Below, one piece after another: positions 24,913-35,584 of a stretch of DNA of 64,000 nt. The position numbers and the translations under genes are program-made. The stretch comes from Paracoccus methylovorus (lineage in GTDB: Bacteria; Pseudomonadota; Alphaproteobacteria; Rhodobacterales; Rhodobacteraceae). The notes beneath the pieces are model-generated. The model saw only the letters and a program-made list of their open reading frames with translations. It did no database searches and was not told the DNA's origin. The DNA is taken from NCBI RefSeq assembly GCF_016919705.1, contig NZ_CP070368.1:930001-994000 (forward strand). The letters run 5' to 3'. Position 1 is the first letter of the stretch, and the number at the start of each line of letters is the position of its first letter.

Positions 24913-27723
24913 TCAGAACGACCCGCCCAGCGGGCGTTCGGCGCGTTCGGCGCGTTCGACCCCGTCCTTGATCGCCTGTCGCAGCTTTTTTTCCAATGTG
25001 TCGCGGCGCTGCTGCTGATGCAGCTTCAGCCCGAACATATCCTTGACATAAAAGGTGTCCACGACCTGCGCGCCGAAAGTAGCGATCACCGCGCTGGCGA
25101 TCTGGATATGGTTGTCGGCCAGCGTCCGGGTCAGGTCGTAAAGCAGGCCCGGACGGTCGCGCGTGTCGACCTCGACCACCGTGTAGACGTCCGAAGCCTC
25201 GTTGTCGAAAGTGACGTGGGTGGGAAAGCGAAAGGCCGCCTCGCGCTTTTTAGGCTTGTCGCGGCCGGCCAGGGCTTCGCGCGCCACGATCTCGCCCTTC
25301 AGGGTGCGCTCGATCATCTTGCGCAGGCGCGGCAGGCCGTCCGCGGCATAGGGATGGCCGTCCCTGTCCTGCAACCAGAATACGGCGGTGGCGAAGCCGT
25401 CCTTGGTGGTATAGGTGCGCGCATCGACGATATTGGCCCCGACCAGTGCCAGCGCGCCGGCCATGCGCGAAAAGATGCCCGGATGGTCGGCCAGCACAAA
25501 GGCGGCGCGGGTGGCGTCGCGGTCGGTGTCGGGATGGAGATCGGTGCGGATATCGTCGTCATCCAGATCCTTGAGCATCTCGGCAAAGACATATTGCGTC
25601 TCGGTCGGCAGACCGGGCCAGTAATTGTCGTAATGCCGGCCCAGCTCCGCCTTGATCGCCTTCGGCTCCCACCCCCTGGCGATCAGCATGTGCCGCAACG
25701 AGCGTTTGGCCTCGCCGATGCGCTTGTCGCGGTTCAGCTCCTCAAGCCCGTTTTCCAGTGCCGCGGCGGTTTCCTGATGCAGCTTGCGCAGCAACATCGC
25801 CTTCCAGTTGTTCCAGGTGCCGGGCCCGACACCGCGGATGTCGCAGACCGTCAACACCAGAAGCATGTCCAGCCGCTTGGTCGTCTTGACCGCCTTGGCG
25901 AAGTCGCGCAGCGTGCGCGGGTCGGCGATGTCGCGTTTCTGGGCCACGTCCGACATCAGCAGATGGTTGCGGATCAGCCATTCGATGGTCTCGATCTCGT
26001 CCGCGGGCAGGCTGAAGCGGGCGCAGACCCGCCGTGCCAGCCGTGCCCCAAGTATCGAGTGATCCTCGGCCCGGCCCTTGCCGATATCGTGCAGCAGCAC
26101 CGCCAGATAGATCACCCGGCGGTTCACCTTGCCCTTCATGATCTTGCTGACCACCGGCAGATCCCCGGCATCGTCGCCGCGCTCGATTGCGGCCAGTGCT
26201 GCGACGCATTGGATCAGGTGCTCGTCCACCGTGTAATGGTGATAGACGTTGAACTGCATCATCGCCACCACGGGCGCGAACTCGGGGATGAAGGCCGCCA
26301 GCACGCCCAGCTCGTTCATCCGCCGCAGCGAGCGTTCCGGGTTGCCGTGCTTGAGCAGCAGGTCCAGGAATATCCGCACCGCCTCGGGGTCCGAACGCAT
26401 GCGGTCGTCGATCCGGTCCAGATTGGCTGCGACGGCGCGCATCGCGTCGGGATGGATCAGGATGCCGGTCCTGAGCGCCTCTTCGAAAAGCCGCAGGATG
26501 TTGAGCGGATCGGACAGGAACTGGCTTTCGTCGGCATAGGTCAGCCGTCCCTGATCGACCCGGAAACCGGTGCGGACCCGGCGGCGGCGCTGAAACAGGA
26601 TGTTCATGATCGGCGCGCGGTAGAGGTGCCGCGATTCCAGCGCGACCAGAAAGACGCGGGTCAATTCGCCCACTTTGGTCGCATGCAGGAAATAGTCCTG
26701 CATGAAGATTTCCACCGCCCTGCGACCGCCAAGATCGCGGTAGCCCATGCGTTTGGCCACCTCGACCTGCATGTCAAACGTCAGCTTGTCCTGCGGCCGG
26801 CCGGCGATCAGATGCAGGTGGCAACGCACGGCCCACAGGAAATCCTCGGCCTGCCAGAAGGTCAGGTGCTCTTCCCGCGTAAAAAAGCCCAGATCGACCA
26901 GTTCGACGGCGCGATCGACGCGATGGATGTATTTCGCGATCCAGTAGAGGGTTTGCAGGTCCCGCAGCCCGCCCTTGCCCTCTTTGACGTTGGGCTCCAG
27001 CACATAACGCTGGCCGCCCTGCCGGCGGTGACGCTCGGACCGCTCGGCCAGCTTGGCCTCGATGAATTCGGGGACGGTCTTGTCGAAAAGCTCGGACCAC
27101 AGCCGGTCGCGCAGGATTTCGGCCGCGGTGGCATGGCCGCAGATCAGCCGGTGCTCCAGCAGGCTGGTGCGGATGGTGATGTCGCCCGCGCCCAGCCGCA
27201 GGCAGTCATCGACCGAGCGTGTGGACTGACCGATCTTCAGCTTCAGGTCCCACAACATGTAAAGCATCGATTCCACGACGCTTTCAGCCCAGCCACTGAT
27301 CTTCCACGGCGTCAGGAACAGCAGATCGACGTCGGATTGCGGTGCCATCTCGGCCCGGCCATAGCCGCCGATGGCCAACACTGCCAGCCGCTCGGCATCG
27401 GTCGGGTGGGGCAGCGGATGCAGGATCGTGGTGGCGACGTGATGGATCGCCGTCACGGTGGCATCGGTGAGGCTGGCGATGGCCCGCACCGTCTCGCGCG
27501 CGGCACGGGGATGGGACATGAAACCCGCCGCGATATCGGCCATCGCGGCAGCGCGCGCCTGCGTCAGGATTGCGACGGTGCGGGCCCTGACCTCGCGCGG
27601 CTCGGATACGTCCCCCAATGCCTCGGTCAGCGCCGGCAGGAAGCTTTCGGGGGTAAACATCGAATGCGCCCCGGGCAGGGCCGGGGCGCTTTGCGGCAGG
27701 CTGTCGGTGTCCTTGGCGCTCAA
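24913..27723 (-). CDS. glnD: Bifunctional uridylyltransferase/uridylyl-removing enzyme GlnD
   Basis: Controls PII signalling by adding or removing UMP according to glutamine level. The nucleotidyltransferase motif GGYGRAEMAPQSDVDLL is near residue 121, the HD hydrolase site (LLHDIGKGRAEDH) is near residue 544, and two ACT domains follow (ADHPGIFSRMAGAL and TRDRPGLLYDLTRTL). At 936 residues it has full length. A 920-codon frame on the opposite strand is a composition shadow. The PBP-activator gene upstream stops 2 bp before it begins. Confidence 0.97.
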   Translation of the reverse strand: MSAKDTDSLPQSAPALPGAHSMFTPESFLPALTEALGDVSEPREVRARTVAILTQARAAAMADIAAGFMSHPRAARETVRAIASLTDATVTAIHHVATTILHPLPHPTDAERLAVLAIGGYGRAEMAPQSDVDLLFLTPWKISGWAESVVESMLYMLWDLKLKIGQSTRSVDDCLRLGAGDITIRTSLLEHRLICGHATAAEILRDRLWSELFDKTVPEFIEAKLAERSERHRRQGGQRYVLEPNVKEGKGGLRDLQTLYWIAKYIHRVDRAVELVDLGFFTREEHLTFWQAEDFLWAVRCHLHLIAGRPQDKLTFDMQVEVAKRMGYRDLGGRRAVEIFMQDYFLHATKVGELTRVFLVALESRHLYRAPIMNILFQRRRRVRTGFRVDQGRLTYADESQFLSDPLNILRLFEEALRTGILIHPDAMRAVAANLDRIDDRMRSDPEAVRIFLDLLLKHGNPERSLRRMNELGVLAAFIPEFAPVVAMMQFNVYHHYTVDEHLIQCVAALAAIERGDDAGDLPVVSKIMKGKVNRRVIYLAVLLHDIGKGRAEDHSILGARLARRVCARFSLPADEIETIEWLIRNHLLMSDVAQKRDIADPRTLRDFAKAVKTTKRLDMLLVLTVCDIRGVGPGTWNNWKAMLLRKLHQETAAALENGLEELNRDKRIGEAKRSLRHMLIARGWEPKAIKAELGRHYDNYWPGLPTETQYVFAEMLKDLDDDDIRTDLHPDTDRDATRAAFVLADHPGIFSRMAGALALVGANIVDARTYTTKDGFATAVFWLQDRDGHPYAADGLPRLRKMIERTLKGEIVAREALAGRDKPKKREAAFRFPTHVTFDNEASDVYTVVEVDTRDRPGLLYDLTRTLADNHIQIASAVIATFGAQVVDTFYVKDMFGLKLHQQQRRDTLEKKLRQAIKDGVERAERAERPLGGSF

Positions 27724-27725
27724 GA

Positions 27726-28928
27726 TCAGAACCCAAAGCCGCCGAAGCTGCGCGGTGCCGGATCAAGCACCACCACCTGACCGCCCCGGACCGTGGCCAC
27801 GGCCAGCGCGCGCTCATTGGTGCCGTCTCGTTTCAGGCGGAAGGCGCCCGAGACCCCGGCGAAACCGGCGCTCTGAGTCAGCCCCGAGGTGGTCAGGGCA
27901 TTGCGCTTGCCCGCGCGCACCAGAGCGGCGATCGCCGCTACGCCGTCATAGGCCAGCGAGCCCAGATCATGCGGCGTTTCGCCGTAAGCGGCGCGGTAAC
28001 GCTGCTCGAACTGGGCCTTGAGCGTGGTGTCGGGAAGGGCGAACCACCCCCCTTGGACGCCGCGCAGTTGCAGCCGGGCCGAGGGCTGGTCCCAGCGCGT
28101 CAGTCCCATCATCTGCACCGTGGCCGAGGTGACGCCTGCATCCGCCAGACTATCGGTCAGATAGGGCAGAACCGCGCCCTGGTTCGCGGTCATGAAGACC
28201 GCATCGACATTGCCCGACAGTGCCGCCTGCGCAACATTCGGCACGATGCCGTCGATGCCGGTTTTGGACAGCGGATGCACCGCGGTTCCGGCCAGCGTGG
28301 CGCCGTTGCGCTTGATCGCGCGCTCGATGGCGCGGGCGCCGACCTGACCCGCGGTGTCGTCCTCGGCCACCATGAGGATGCGGCGCTTGCCGTTCCTGAC
28401 GCCGTATTTCACCAGCCGGTCGGCGACGTTGTCGAAGGTATTGCCCAGCACGAAGACATTGCCGCCGGCGATATCGGTGTTGTTGGAAAAGGAAAGCACG
28501 TTGACGCCTTGCGGGGCCATGGCGTTGCCGACCGCGTTGGCGCTGTCGGCGAAAAGCGGCCCCAGGATGATCTTGGCCCCCTCGCCAACCGCCCGGTTGG
28601 CCACGGCGACGGCTGTGCCGGGATCGGATCCGGAATCATAGACGCGCAGGTCGATGGTCGCGCCGCGCGCATCCGCCGCCGCCATCTTGGCGGAATTGGT
28701 CAAAGAACGCGCCAGCCAGTCCAGATCCGCGCTGCCCGTGCCCCCCGGCACCAGAAGGGCGACCTGAACCGGTTGCGAGGGGTCGATGCTCTGACCGGTC
28801 TGCGGGCCCGAGGCCCCCATGTCGGCCGGCTGGCAGGCGGCAAGCGTCAGGGCGGAAAGGACAGCTCCGATGCGCGCAAGCGGACGGCGCATGTCGAAGG
28901 CGCCGCGGATCGTTTTCAGGACGGTCAT
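27726..28928 (-). CDS. Lipoprotein with periplasmic leucine-binding fold, PBP-activator (LpoA)-like
   Basis: The 400-residue product has a lipoprotein signal with lipobox LTLAAC near residue 30, then a type I periplasmic-binding fold (VQVALLVPGGTG, IILGPLFADSA, NVLSFSNN). This matches the alphaproteobacterial penicillin-binding protein activator family that resembles the C-terminal domain of LpoA, probably anchored in the outer membrane to stimulate peptidoglycan synthases. The gene precedes glnD and murJ on one strand and is divergent from rsmI. Confidence 0.82.
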   Translation of the reverse strand: MTVLKTIRGAFDMRRPLARIGAVLSALTLAACQPADMGASGPQTGQSIDPSQPVQVALLVPGGTGSADLDWLARSLTNSAKMAAADARGATIDLRVYDSGSDPGTAVAVANRAVGEGAKIILGPLFADSANAVGNAMAPQGVNVLSFSNNTDIAGGNVFVLGNTFDNVADRLVKYGVRNGKRRILMVAEDDTAGQVGARAIERAIKRNGATLAGTAVHPLSKTGIDGIVPNVAQAALSGNVDAVFMTANQGAVLPYLTDSLADAGVTSATVQMMGLTRWDQPSARLQLRGVQGGWFALPDTTLKAQFEQRYRAAYGETPHDLGSLAYDGVAAIAALVRAGKRNALTTSGLTQSAGFAGVSGAFRLKRDGTNERALAVATVRGGQVVVLDPAPRSFGGFGF

Positions 28929-29031
28929 GGCGTGATTCCCTATTGGATCGAGGCTGGGGGTTTGATGGAGGCACGTTATTGGCATATGCGGGACATGGCA
29001 ACTTGCCCCGGCAGGAAGAAAGGGATCAGCG

Positions 29032-29940
29032 ATGGAGGATGGCGCCAGCACAGGCGGAACGGGCGCGAGACCCCTTTCCCTGACCGTATCGGCTCACTCG
29101 CCCGAGCCGGGACTTTATCTGGTCGCGACGCCGATCGGTGCGGCGCGCGACATTACGCTGCGGGCGCTGGATGTGCTGAACACAGCCGATGTGCTGGCCG
29201 CCGAGGATACCCGCAACCTGCGGCACCTGATGGATATTCACGGCATTCCGGTCCGGGGGCGCCGCATCATCGCCTATCACGACCACAATGCGGACCGGCA
29301 GCGCCCGGCGATCCTTGGCGCCTTGGAGCAGGGCAGGTCTGTCGCCTATGCCTCGGATGCGGGCACGCCACTGGTCGCTGATCCGGGCTACCGGCTTGCG
29401 CGGGATGCCGCCGAGGCAGGCTTTGCGGTCAGGGCGCTGCCCGGTCCATCCGCGGCGCTGGCGGCGCTGTCGGTGGCCGGTCTTCCCAGTGACCGGTTCA
29501 TGTTCGTGGGGTTTCCCCCGGCTGCGGCGGGCGCCCGCCGGAAATGGATCGAAAGCTGGCGTCAGGTCGATGCCACGATAATCGCCTTCGAAAGCCCGAG
29601 GCGCGTTAAGCAACTATTGGATAATTTGTGCGAGATTGAGGCGAATCGTTCTACGGTGATCTGCCGGGAACTGACGAAGAAATTTGAAGAGGTGATGCGT
29701 GGAACGGCGACGGAACTGGCCCAACGGATCCCAGAGGAAGGGCTGCGTGGTGAAGTGGTCGTGCTTTTCGGGCGACCAGAGCCGGTCGTCGCTGACGAGG
29801 CCAGTTTGCGCAAGGCCCTGGACGGGCTTCTGGGCACGCTTCCGGTAAAGGAAGCCGCGGCGGAGATTGCGTCGAGGTTTGGTCTGCCACGGCGAGAGGT
29901 TTATGCGCTGGCCCTAGAGATGAGGAAAGAGCGGGAATGA
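29032..29940 (+). CDS. rsmI: 16S rRNA (cytidine(1402)-2'-O)-methyltransferase
   Basis: A tetrapyrrole-methylase-fold enzyme of 302 residues. Typical motifs are LVATPIGAARDITLRAL near residue 26, AAEDTRN, YASDAGTPLVADPG near residue 108 and LPGPSA. It methylates the ribose of C1402 in the decoding site. It is divergent from the LpoA-like lipoprotein gene, a usual arrangement in this clade, and its stop overlaps the yraN start (ATGA). Confidence 0.95.
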   Translation: MEDGASTGGTGARPLSLTVSAHSPEPGLYLVATPIGAARDITLRALDVLNTADVLAAEDTRNLRHLMDIHGIPVRGRRIIAYHDHNADRQRPAILGALEQGRSVAYASDAGTPLVADPGYRLARDAAEAGFAVRALPGPSAALAALSVAGLPSDRFMFVGFPPAAAGARRKWIESWRQVDATIIAFESPRRVKQLLDNLCEIEANRSTVICRELTKKFEEVMRGTATELAQRIPEEGLRGEVVVLFGRPEPVVADEASLRKALDGLLGTLPVKEAAAEIASRFGLPRREVYALALEMRKERE

Positions 29941-30350
29941 AGTTCGAAAGGATTTCCTATGGGACGCCGGTCCCGGGAAGTGACAGCAAAGCCCGACAAG
30001 GTGCCTTGGCCTATTCTGCCGGTCGTTTCGCCGAAGAATCGGTGGCGCGGGAATACCGACAGCGCGGCTATGAGGTCATGGCTGAACGCTGGCGCGGTCG
30101 GGGCGGTGAAATTGATCTGATTTTACGCAAGGATGACGAATATGTCTTTGTCGAGGTCAAGAAATCACGCTTGCATGACTGGGCGGCGGAGCGAATCAAC
30201 GCGCGGCAGATCGCACGGATTTGCAATTCCGCATTGGAATACTGCGGGCGCCTTCCTGCCGGTTTGTTGACTGCCATGCGCTTCGACGCGGCCTTGGTCG
30301 ATCAGTTCGGACGTGTCGATATCATAGAGAGTGCTTTTGGTGTGAACTAG
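29937..30350 (+). CDS. YraN family endonuclease-fold protein
   Basis: UPF0102/YraN, 137 residues, with a restriction-endonuclease-like fold: ENVAREYRQRGYEV-type helix, then RGGEIDLILRKDDEYVFVEVK with the Asp and Glu-x-Lys residues of a nuclease core. The biological role is unknown. It is translationally coupled to rsmI by a 4-bp overlap, an order seen in many proteobacteria. Confidence 0.88.
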   Translation: MKFERISYGTPVPGSDSKARQGALAYSAGRFAEESVAREYRQRGYEVMAERWRGRGGEIDLILRKDDEYVFVEVKKSRLHDWAAERINARQIARICNSALEYCGRLPAGLLTAMRFDAALVDQFGRVDIIESAFGVN

Positions 30351-30521
30351 GTGTTTGGTGCGACAAATGGGTAGACGTGAACGGGGATTTGGTCTGGTCA
30401 GTCAGGCCGCAGGACCGATTGCCCGCAGGGGCCACCAATATCAACGCCATGCCGGACTGCCGCTTGCAAACCCCGGGTATGCGCGCCAGAACTTCCTGCG
30501 AAACAGGCAGGGAATGATAGT

Positions 30522-31472
30522 ATGAGTCTTTACGTAGCCTTGCAGATGGATCCGGTCGAACATGTCTCGATCGACGGCGACAGCACGTTCCGGCTGGGGC
30601 TCGAGGCAGAAGCCCGTGGTTACCGGCTGTTCCAATACACTGCCGACCGCCTGAGCTATTGCGAAGGACGGGTGATGGCCCGCGGTCGGCCGGTCAGCCT
30701 GCGGCGCGAACAGGGGAATCACGTGGCTTTCGGCGACTGGTTCGATGTCGATCTGTCGGAGTTCGACGTGGTCTGGTTGCGTCAGGATCCCCCCTTCGAC
30801 ATGGGTTATATTACCACCACTCATCTTCTGGATCGGGTGCATCCCTCGACTTATGTCGTCAATGACCCTTTCTGGGTTCGTAACAGCCCCGAGAAACTGC
30901 TGGTTCTGGATTTCCCAGAGCTTACGCCCCCGACGCTGATCACCCGCGATCTGGGCCAGATCCGCGCCTTCCGCGAACGGCACGGTGATTTCATCCTGAA
31001 GCCGCTTTATGGCAACGGGGGCGTCGGCATTTTTCACATGCGGCCGGACGATCCGAATCTTTCCTCGCTGGTCGAGACTTTTCTTGCCAATAGCCGCGAG
31101 CCGATTATTGCGCAGAAATACCTGCCTGCCGTGGTCAGGGGGGACAAACGTATCATCTTGGTTGATGGCGAACCTGTCGGCGCGATCAACCGTGTCCCGG
31201 CCCAAGGCGAAGCGCGGTCGAACATGCATGTCGGCGGCCGCCCGGAAAAGATCGGCCTGACTAAGCGGGAACACGAGATCTGCGCGCAGATTGGTCCGGT
31301 CCTGCGCGAGAAGGGTCTGATTTTTACCGGTATCGACGTCATCGACGGGTGGCTGACCGAGATCAACGTAACCTCGCCGACCGGGATTCAGGAGCTTGAA
31401 CGCTTTGATGGTGTGAACGCAGCGGCGTTGATTTGGGATGCTATCGAGCGCCGGCTGGCCGAGCGGGGCTAG
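30522..31472 (+). CDS. gshB: Glutathione synthetase
   Basis: ATP-grasp ligase joining gamma-glutamylcysteine and glycine. The 316 residues begin with [18 protein letters not shown], and the ATP-grasp core shows [16 protein letters not shown] near residue 165, [13 protein letters not shown] and [12 protein letters not shown] at the C-terminus. It lies ~170 bp after yraN, the usual neighbour order in this clade, and is convergent with comM. Confidence 0.96.
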   Translation: MSLYVALQMDPVEHVSIDGDSTFRLGLEAEARGYRLFQYTADRLSYCEGRVMARGRPVSLRREQGNHVAFGDWFDVDLSEFDVVWLRQDPPFDMGYITTTHLLDRVHPSTYVVNDPFWVRNSPEKLLVLDFPELTPPTLITRDLGQIRAFRERHGDFILKPLYGNGGVGIFHMRPDDPNLSSLVETFLANSREPIIAQKYLPAVVRGDKRIILVDGEPVGAINRVPAQGEARSNMHVGGRPEKIGLTKREHEICAQIGPVLREKGLIFTGIDVIDGWLTEINVTSPTGIQELERFDGVNAAALIWDAIERRLAERG

Positions 31473-31597
31473 GTCGCATCGCAGACGGTCTTCCAAGGTC
31501 GCTGCATGGTAATCGTCACTCAATAGCGGGTGCTTTTGCAATTTATGGGCAAAGTGCCGACGCGGCGGTTGGTTGCGTGGTTAAATGCCGTGCAACT

Positions 31598-33112
31598 TCA
31601 GTCCGGCCGGCCAAAAGGCAGGCGATAGGACAAGGCCTCGGCCAGATGCGGCTGGCGGATATTGGGCGCTTCATCCAGATCGGCCACCGTGCGGGCGCTA
31701 CGCAGGATACGATGATAGCCACGCGGGGTCAGTCCCAGCCGGTCCGCGGCCAGAGCCAGGAGTGAACGACACTCGCTGTCGAGCGGCGCGATTTCCTCGA
31801 GCAACCGGCCCGACGCATCTGCATTCACCCGCGCGGTCGGATGATCGGCGAAACGCTGTGATTGCCGGTCCCGGGCGGCGGCGACCCGTTCGGCGACACT
31901 GGCAGAGCTTTCACCCGTGGCCGGCAAGCCCAGATCCTCGATGGAGACCTGTGGCACCTCGATGCGCAGATCGAACCGATCCATCATCGGCCCGGATATG
32001 CGGCCCAGATAGTCGGAGCCGCAGCGTGGCGCCTTGGAGCAGGCGCGCGCGGCATCGGCGATCTCGCCGCAGCGGCAGGGATTGGCGGCGGCGACCAGCA
32101 GGAAACGTGCCGGATAGCGGATATGGGCATTGGCGCGTGAAACGTGGATTTCGCCCGTCTCGACAGGCTCGCGCAGCGCGTCTATGACCCGGCGTTCGAA
32201 CTCCGGCAGCTCGTCCAGAAACAGCACGCCGTTATGGGCCAGGCTGGCTTGTCCCGGCCGGGCATTGCGGCCCCCGCCCACCATTGCCGCCATTGAGGCG
32301 GTATGATGGGGTTGGCAAAAGGGCACCATGCGCGAGATGCCGCCCCCCGCAAGCAGGCCTGCGACGGATTGGATGATCGAGGTCTCCAGCGCCTCTTGCG
32401 GGCTTAGCGGTGGCAGGATCCCCGGCAGTCGGGTGGCCAGCATGGATTTACTGGCGCCCGGCGGCCCCACCATCAGCAGGTGGTGCCGGCCAGCCGCGGC
32501 GATTTCCAGCGCGCGGCGAGCCCGTTCCTGCCCCCTGACTTCGGCAAGATCGGCCTCTTGCACGGTTCGCGCCAGTTCGCCGGGGGCGGTGCGTATCAGT
32601 GGCGCGCGATCGGTCAGGTGATCGACTGCTTCGCGCAGCGTGCGCGGCGCAAAGACCGGAACGGCCCCGACCCAGGCGGCTTCGGCCCCGCAGGGCTGCG
32701 GCACCAGCAGCGCTCGGTTGTCCTCGGCCGCGGCCATGGCGGCGGGCAGTGCCCCTGCGACAGGCGACAACCGCCCATCCAGCGCCAGTTCCCCCAGCGC
32801 CACGACCCGCTCCAGGGTTTCGGCGGGGATGATCTCAAGCGCGGCCAGCACCGCAAGTGCGATGGGCAGGTCGAAATGCGAGCCCTCTTTGGGCAGGTAG
32901 GCGGGTGAGAGGTTCACCGTCACCCTGCGCGAAGGCATGGCGATGGACAGCGCGCCGAAAGCGGCCTTGACCCTTTCTCGCGCTTCGCTGACCGACTTGT
33001 CGGGCAGGCCGACGATGCCAAAGCCCGGTAGACCCGGCGAGACCGAACATTGCACCTCGACCAGCCGCGCCTCGACCCCGTCGAAGGCAACCGTATAGGC
33101 AATTGCCACCAT
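31598..33112 (-). CDS. comM: YifB/ComM family AAA+ ATPase (Mg-chelatase-like)
   Basis: The product has an N-terminal Lon-protease-like domain (SPGLPGFGIVGLPDKSVSEARERV), Walker A GPPGASKSML near residue 218 (with Ser in place of the usual Gly before Lys), Walker B LFLDELPEF, the arginine-finger region and a C-terminal Mg-chelatase-like part. ComM homologues drive branch migration during recombination, notably in natural transformation. The start was set at MVAIAYTV; four extra codons upstream are possible. Length about 504, normal for the family. Confidence 0.93.
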   Translation of the reverse strand: MVAIAYTVAFDGVEARLVEVQCSVSPGLPGFGIVGLPDKSVSEARERVKAAFGALSIAMPSRRVTVNLSPAYLPKEGSHFDLPIALAVLAALEIIPAETLERVVALGELALDGRLSPVAGALPAAMAAAEDNRALLVPQPCGAEAAWVGAVPVFAPRTLREAVDHLTDRAPLIRTAPGELARTVQEADLAEVRGQERARRALEIAAAGRHHLLMVGPPGASKSMLATRLPGILPPLSPQEALETSIIQSVAGLLAGGGISRMVPFCQPHHTASMAAMVGGGRNARPGQASLAHNGVLFLDELPEFERRVIDALREPVETGEIHVSRANAHIRYPARFLLVAAANPCRCGEIADAARACSKAPRCGSDYLGRISGPMMDRFDLRIEVPQVSIEDLGLPATGESSASVAERVAAARDRQSQRFADHPTARVNADASGRLLEEIAPLDSECRSLLALAADRLGLTPRGYHRILRSARTVADLDEAPNIRQPHLAEALSYRLPFGRPD

Positions 33113-33244
33113 CGCCGTCCCCACTTCACCGGCTTTTCGCCTAACACGCGGTAGCTTAAAGAATGGTTAACGGGCGCGGCTTGCTTGTTACCCGCGCCGC
33201 TTGCCCCTATGTGCAGGGCGAACGACACGGCAGAGGAAGCAACC

Positions 33245-34519
33245 ATGCAAGGCAGCCGAATATTGTTGATCGTTGGCGGGGGTATCGCCGCGTTCAAGAT
33301 TCCCGAGCTGATCCGCATGATCCGGCGCGAGGGCGGCTCTGTCGTGCCGGTCCTGACACGTGCGGGCGCCGAGTTCGTTACGCCGCTGACGCTTTCTGCG
33401 CTGGCCGAGGCGCCCTGCCATACCGAACTGTTCGACCTTACCCGCGAATCCGAGATGGGCCATATTCAGCTTTCGCGCGCGGCAGATCTGGTGGTGGTCG
33501 CGCCGGCCACCGCCAACCTGCTGGCGCGCATGGCGACGGGAATGGCCGATGATCTGGCGACCACCTTGCTGCTGGCAACGGACAAGCCGGTACTGGCGGC
33601 TCCGGCGATGAATGTGCGCATGTGGCAGCACGCGGCTACGCAACGCAATCTGGACATGCTGGAAAACGACGGAATCCGCTTCGTTGGCCCGGACGAAGGC
33701 GACATGGCCTGCGGGGAATACGGACCCGGCCGCATGGCGGAACCCGAGGCGATTCTAAGCGCGATCCGTGCTGCGCTTGCTCGCGAAAGGCCGTTGCGTC
33801 TGCCGCCCGAAGCGGTGGTGTCGCTGCCGGCCCGTCGGCTGGGCGGTCAGCATGTGATCGTGACCTCGGGGCCGACGCATGAGCCCATAGATCCGGTGCG
33901 CTATATCGCCAATCGTTCCAGCGGGGCGCAAGGCGCGGCCATTGCTGCCGCGCTGCGCGATCTGGGTGCGCGGGTCAGCTTTGTCACCGGCCCGGCTGAG
34001 GTGCCGCCGCCCGAGGGTGTCGAGGTGATAGCAGTGGAAACCGCCCGCGAGATGCGCGAGGCGGTCGAGGCGGCGTTGCCCGCCGACGCCGCAGTCATGG
34101 CCGCTGCCGTCGCCGATTGGCATGTCGCCAACGCCCGGCCGGGCAAGATCAAGAAAGATGGCACCGGCAAGTTGCCCGAGCTGGAGTTCGCGGAAAACCC
34201 TGACATTCTTGCCTGGATAAGCCAGTTGCCGCAGGGGCGTCCCGCGTTGGTGGTGGGCTTTGCCGCTGAAACCGACGATGTGCTGGAAAACGCCACCCGC
34301 AAGCGCAAACGCAAGGGGTGCGACTGGATCGTGGCCAATGATGTCAGCCCTGCGACCGGGATCATGGGGGGCGTCGAGAACGCCGTCACCCTGATCTCGG
34401 ACGAGGGGGCGGAAAGCTGGCCGCGCCTGTCCAAGGGCGAGGTCGCGCGCCGTCTGGCCGAGCGTATTGCCGATGCGCTGAGCCTCGAGGGTGACAGCCT
34501 ATCGGAGGGGCAGGGATGA
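33245..34519 (+). CDS. coaBC: Bifunctional phosphopantothenoylcysteine decarboxylase/synthetase
   Basis: Two consecutive steps of coenzyme A synthesis. The CoaC part (residues 1-175) is an FMN flavoprotein with IVGGGIAAFK, VVVAPATANLLARMATG and the PAMNVRMW substrate motif; the CoaB part (residues ~200-424) has TSGPTHEPIDPVRYIANRSSG and AAVADWH. Its ATGA overlap with the following desulfurase gene couples CoA synthesis to the SUF operon in expression, an arrangement worth noting. Confidence 0.96.
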   Translation: MQGSRILLIVGGGIAAFKIPELIRMIRREGGSVVPVLTRAGAEFVTPLTLSALAEAPCHTELFDLTRESEMGHIQLSRAADLVVVAPATANLLARMATGMADDLATTLLLATDKPVLAAPAMNVRMWQHAATQRNLDMLENDGIRFVGPDEGDMACGEYGPGRMAEPEAILSAIRAALARERPLRLPPEAVVSLPARRLGGQHVIVTSGPTHEPIDPVRYIANRSSGAQGAAIAAALRDLGARVSFVTGPAEVPPPEGVEVIAVETAREMREAVEAALPADAAVMAAAVADWHVANARPGKIKKDGTGKLPELEFAENPDILAWISQLPQGRPALVVGFAAETDDVLENATRKRKRKGCDWIVANDVSPATGIMGGVENAVTLISDEGAESWPRLSKGEVARRLAERIADALSLEGDSLSEGQG

Positions 34520-35583
34520 ACCGGGTCTATCTGGACTGGAACGCCACCGCGCCGCTGCGCTCTGAGGCGCGCGAAGCGATGCTGGCCGCGACCGAGATCG
34601 TCGGCAATCCGTCGTCTGTCCATGCTGAAGGACGGGCCGCGAAATCTGCGCTGGAACAGGCGCGCGAGGAAATCGCCGCGGCTTTGGGTGCCGAGGGGGC
34701 GGATGTGATCTTTACCTCGGGTGCGACCGAGGCGGCTGCACTGGTGCTTCAGGGACGCGGGCTGGCCTGTGCGGCGGTCGAACATCCTGCCGTGCTGGCC
34801 TGGTGCGACAGTTCCTTGCCGACTGATACCAAGGGGCAGGTGACGGTGGCCGATCCGACGCGCGCGACATTGCAGCTTGCCAATTCCGAGACCGGCGTGA
34901 TCCAGGAACTGCCCCATGGGCTCGCGGTCAGCGACCTGACCCAGGCATTCGGAAAGACGCCCTTCGCGTTCAACTGGCTGGGGATCCAGGCCGGGTTCGT
35001 CAGCGCCCACAAGCTTGGCGGCCCGCGCGGGGTGGGCGCGCTGGTGGTCAAGCGCGGCACCGAGATCGAGGCACGTATCAAGGGGGGCGGGCAGGAACAG
35101 GGCCGGCGTGCCGGGACGGAAAACCTGATCGGCATCATGGCATTTGCAGCGGCGGCAAAAGCGGCGCAGAATGATCTGGATCAAGGAAGCGAAGAAAAAG
35201 TGTCGCAACTGCGCGATTCGCTGATGGCCGCTCTGGAATCCGGGGCGGAAATGGTTACATTCCCGGGGCGTGAGTCCCGCCGCCTGCCAAATACATTGTC
35301 GATCCTGACGCCGGGATGGCGCGGAGAGACGCAGGTGATGCAGATGGATCTGGCCGGATTTGCCGTCTCGGCAGGCTCGGCCTGCTCTTCGGGCAAGGTC
35401 CGGCCGAGTTCGGTTCTGACAGCCATGGGAATCGCGCCGGAACGGGCCGGCGATGCGATCCGCGTGTCGATCGGGCCGACGACGGACGCCGGGGACGTGA
35501 TGCGTTTTGCGGATGCCTGGCTGGCGGCATATGGCCGCTGGCGGCAAAGGAATGATTGGCGGGCGACCGCGGGAAGGGCTTGA
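34516..35583 (+). CDS. Class I cysteine desulfurase (NifS/IscS-type), first gene of the SUF cluster
   Basis: A PLP enzyme of 355 residues delivering persulfide sulfur. The PLP-Lys is in [10 protein letters not shown] near residue 168, the PLP-stacking His in AVEHPAV, and the catalytic Cys in [14 protein letters not shown] near residue 295. The extended loop around the Cys marks the IscS/NifS class, so it is distinct from the SufS gene at 40498. Overlaps coaBC by 4 bp and is followed after 1 bp by sufB, so translation is coupled. Confidence 0.9.
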   Translation: MNRVYLDWNATAPLRSEAREAMLAATEIVGNPSSVHAEGRAAKSALEQAREEIAAALGAEGADVIFTSGATEAAALVLQGRGLACAAVEHPAVLAWCDSSLPTDTKGQVTVADPTRATLQLANSETGVIQELPHGLAVSDLTQAFGKTPFAFNWLGIQAGFVSAHKLGGPRGVGALVVKRGTEIEARIKGGGQEQGRRAGTENLIGIMAFAAAAKAAQNDLDQGSEEKVSQLRDSLMAALESGAEMVTFPGRESRRLPNTLSILTPGWRGETQVMQMDLAGFAVSAGSACSSGKVRPSSVLTAMGIAPERAGDAIRVSIGPTTDAGDVMRFADAWLAAYGRWRQRNDWRATAGRA

Positions 35584-35584
35584 A

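Noticed and set aside
25018..27780. 920-codon open frame opposite glnD
   Set aside because: It mirrors glnD over its whole length, has no domain pattern, and results from GC-rich third positions; glnD on the other strand has all its motifs.
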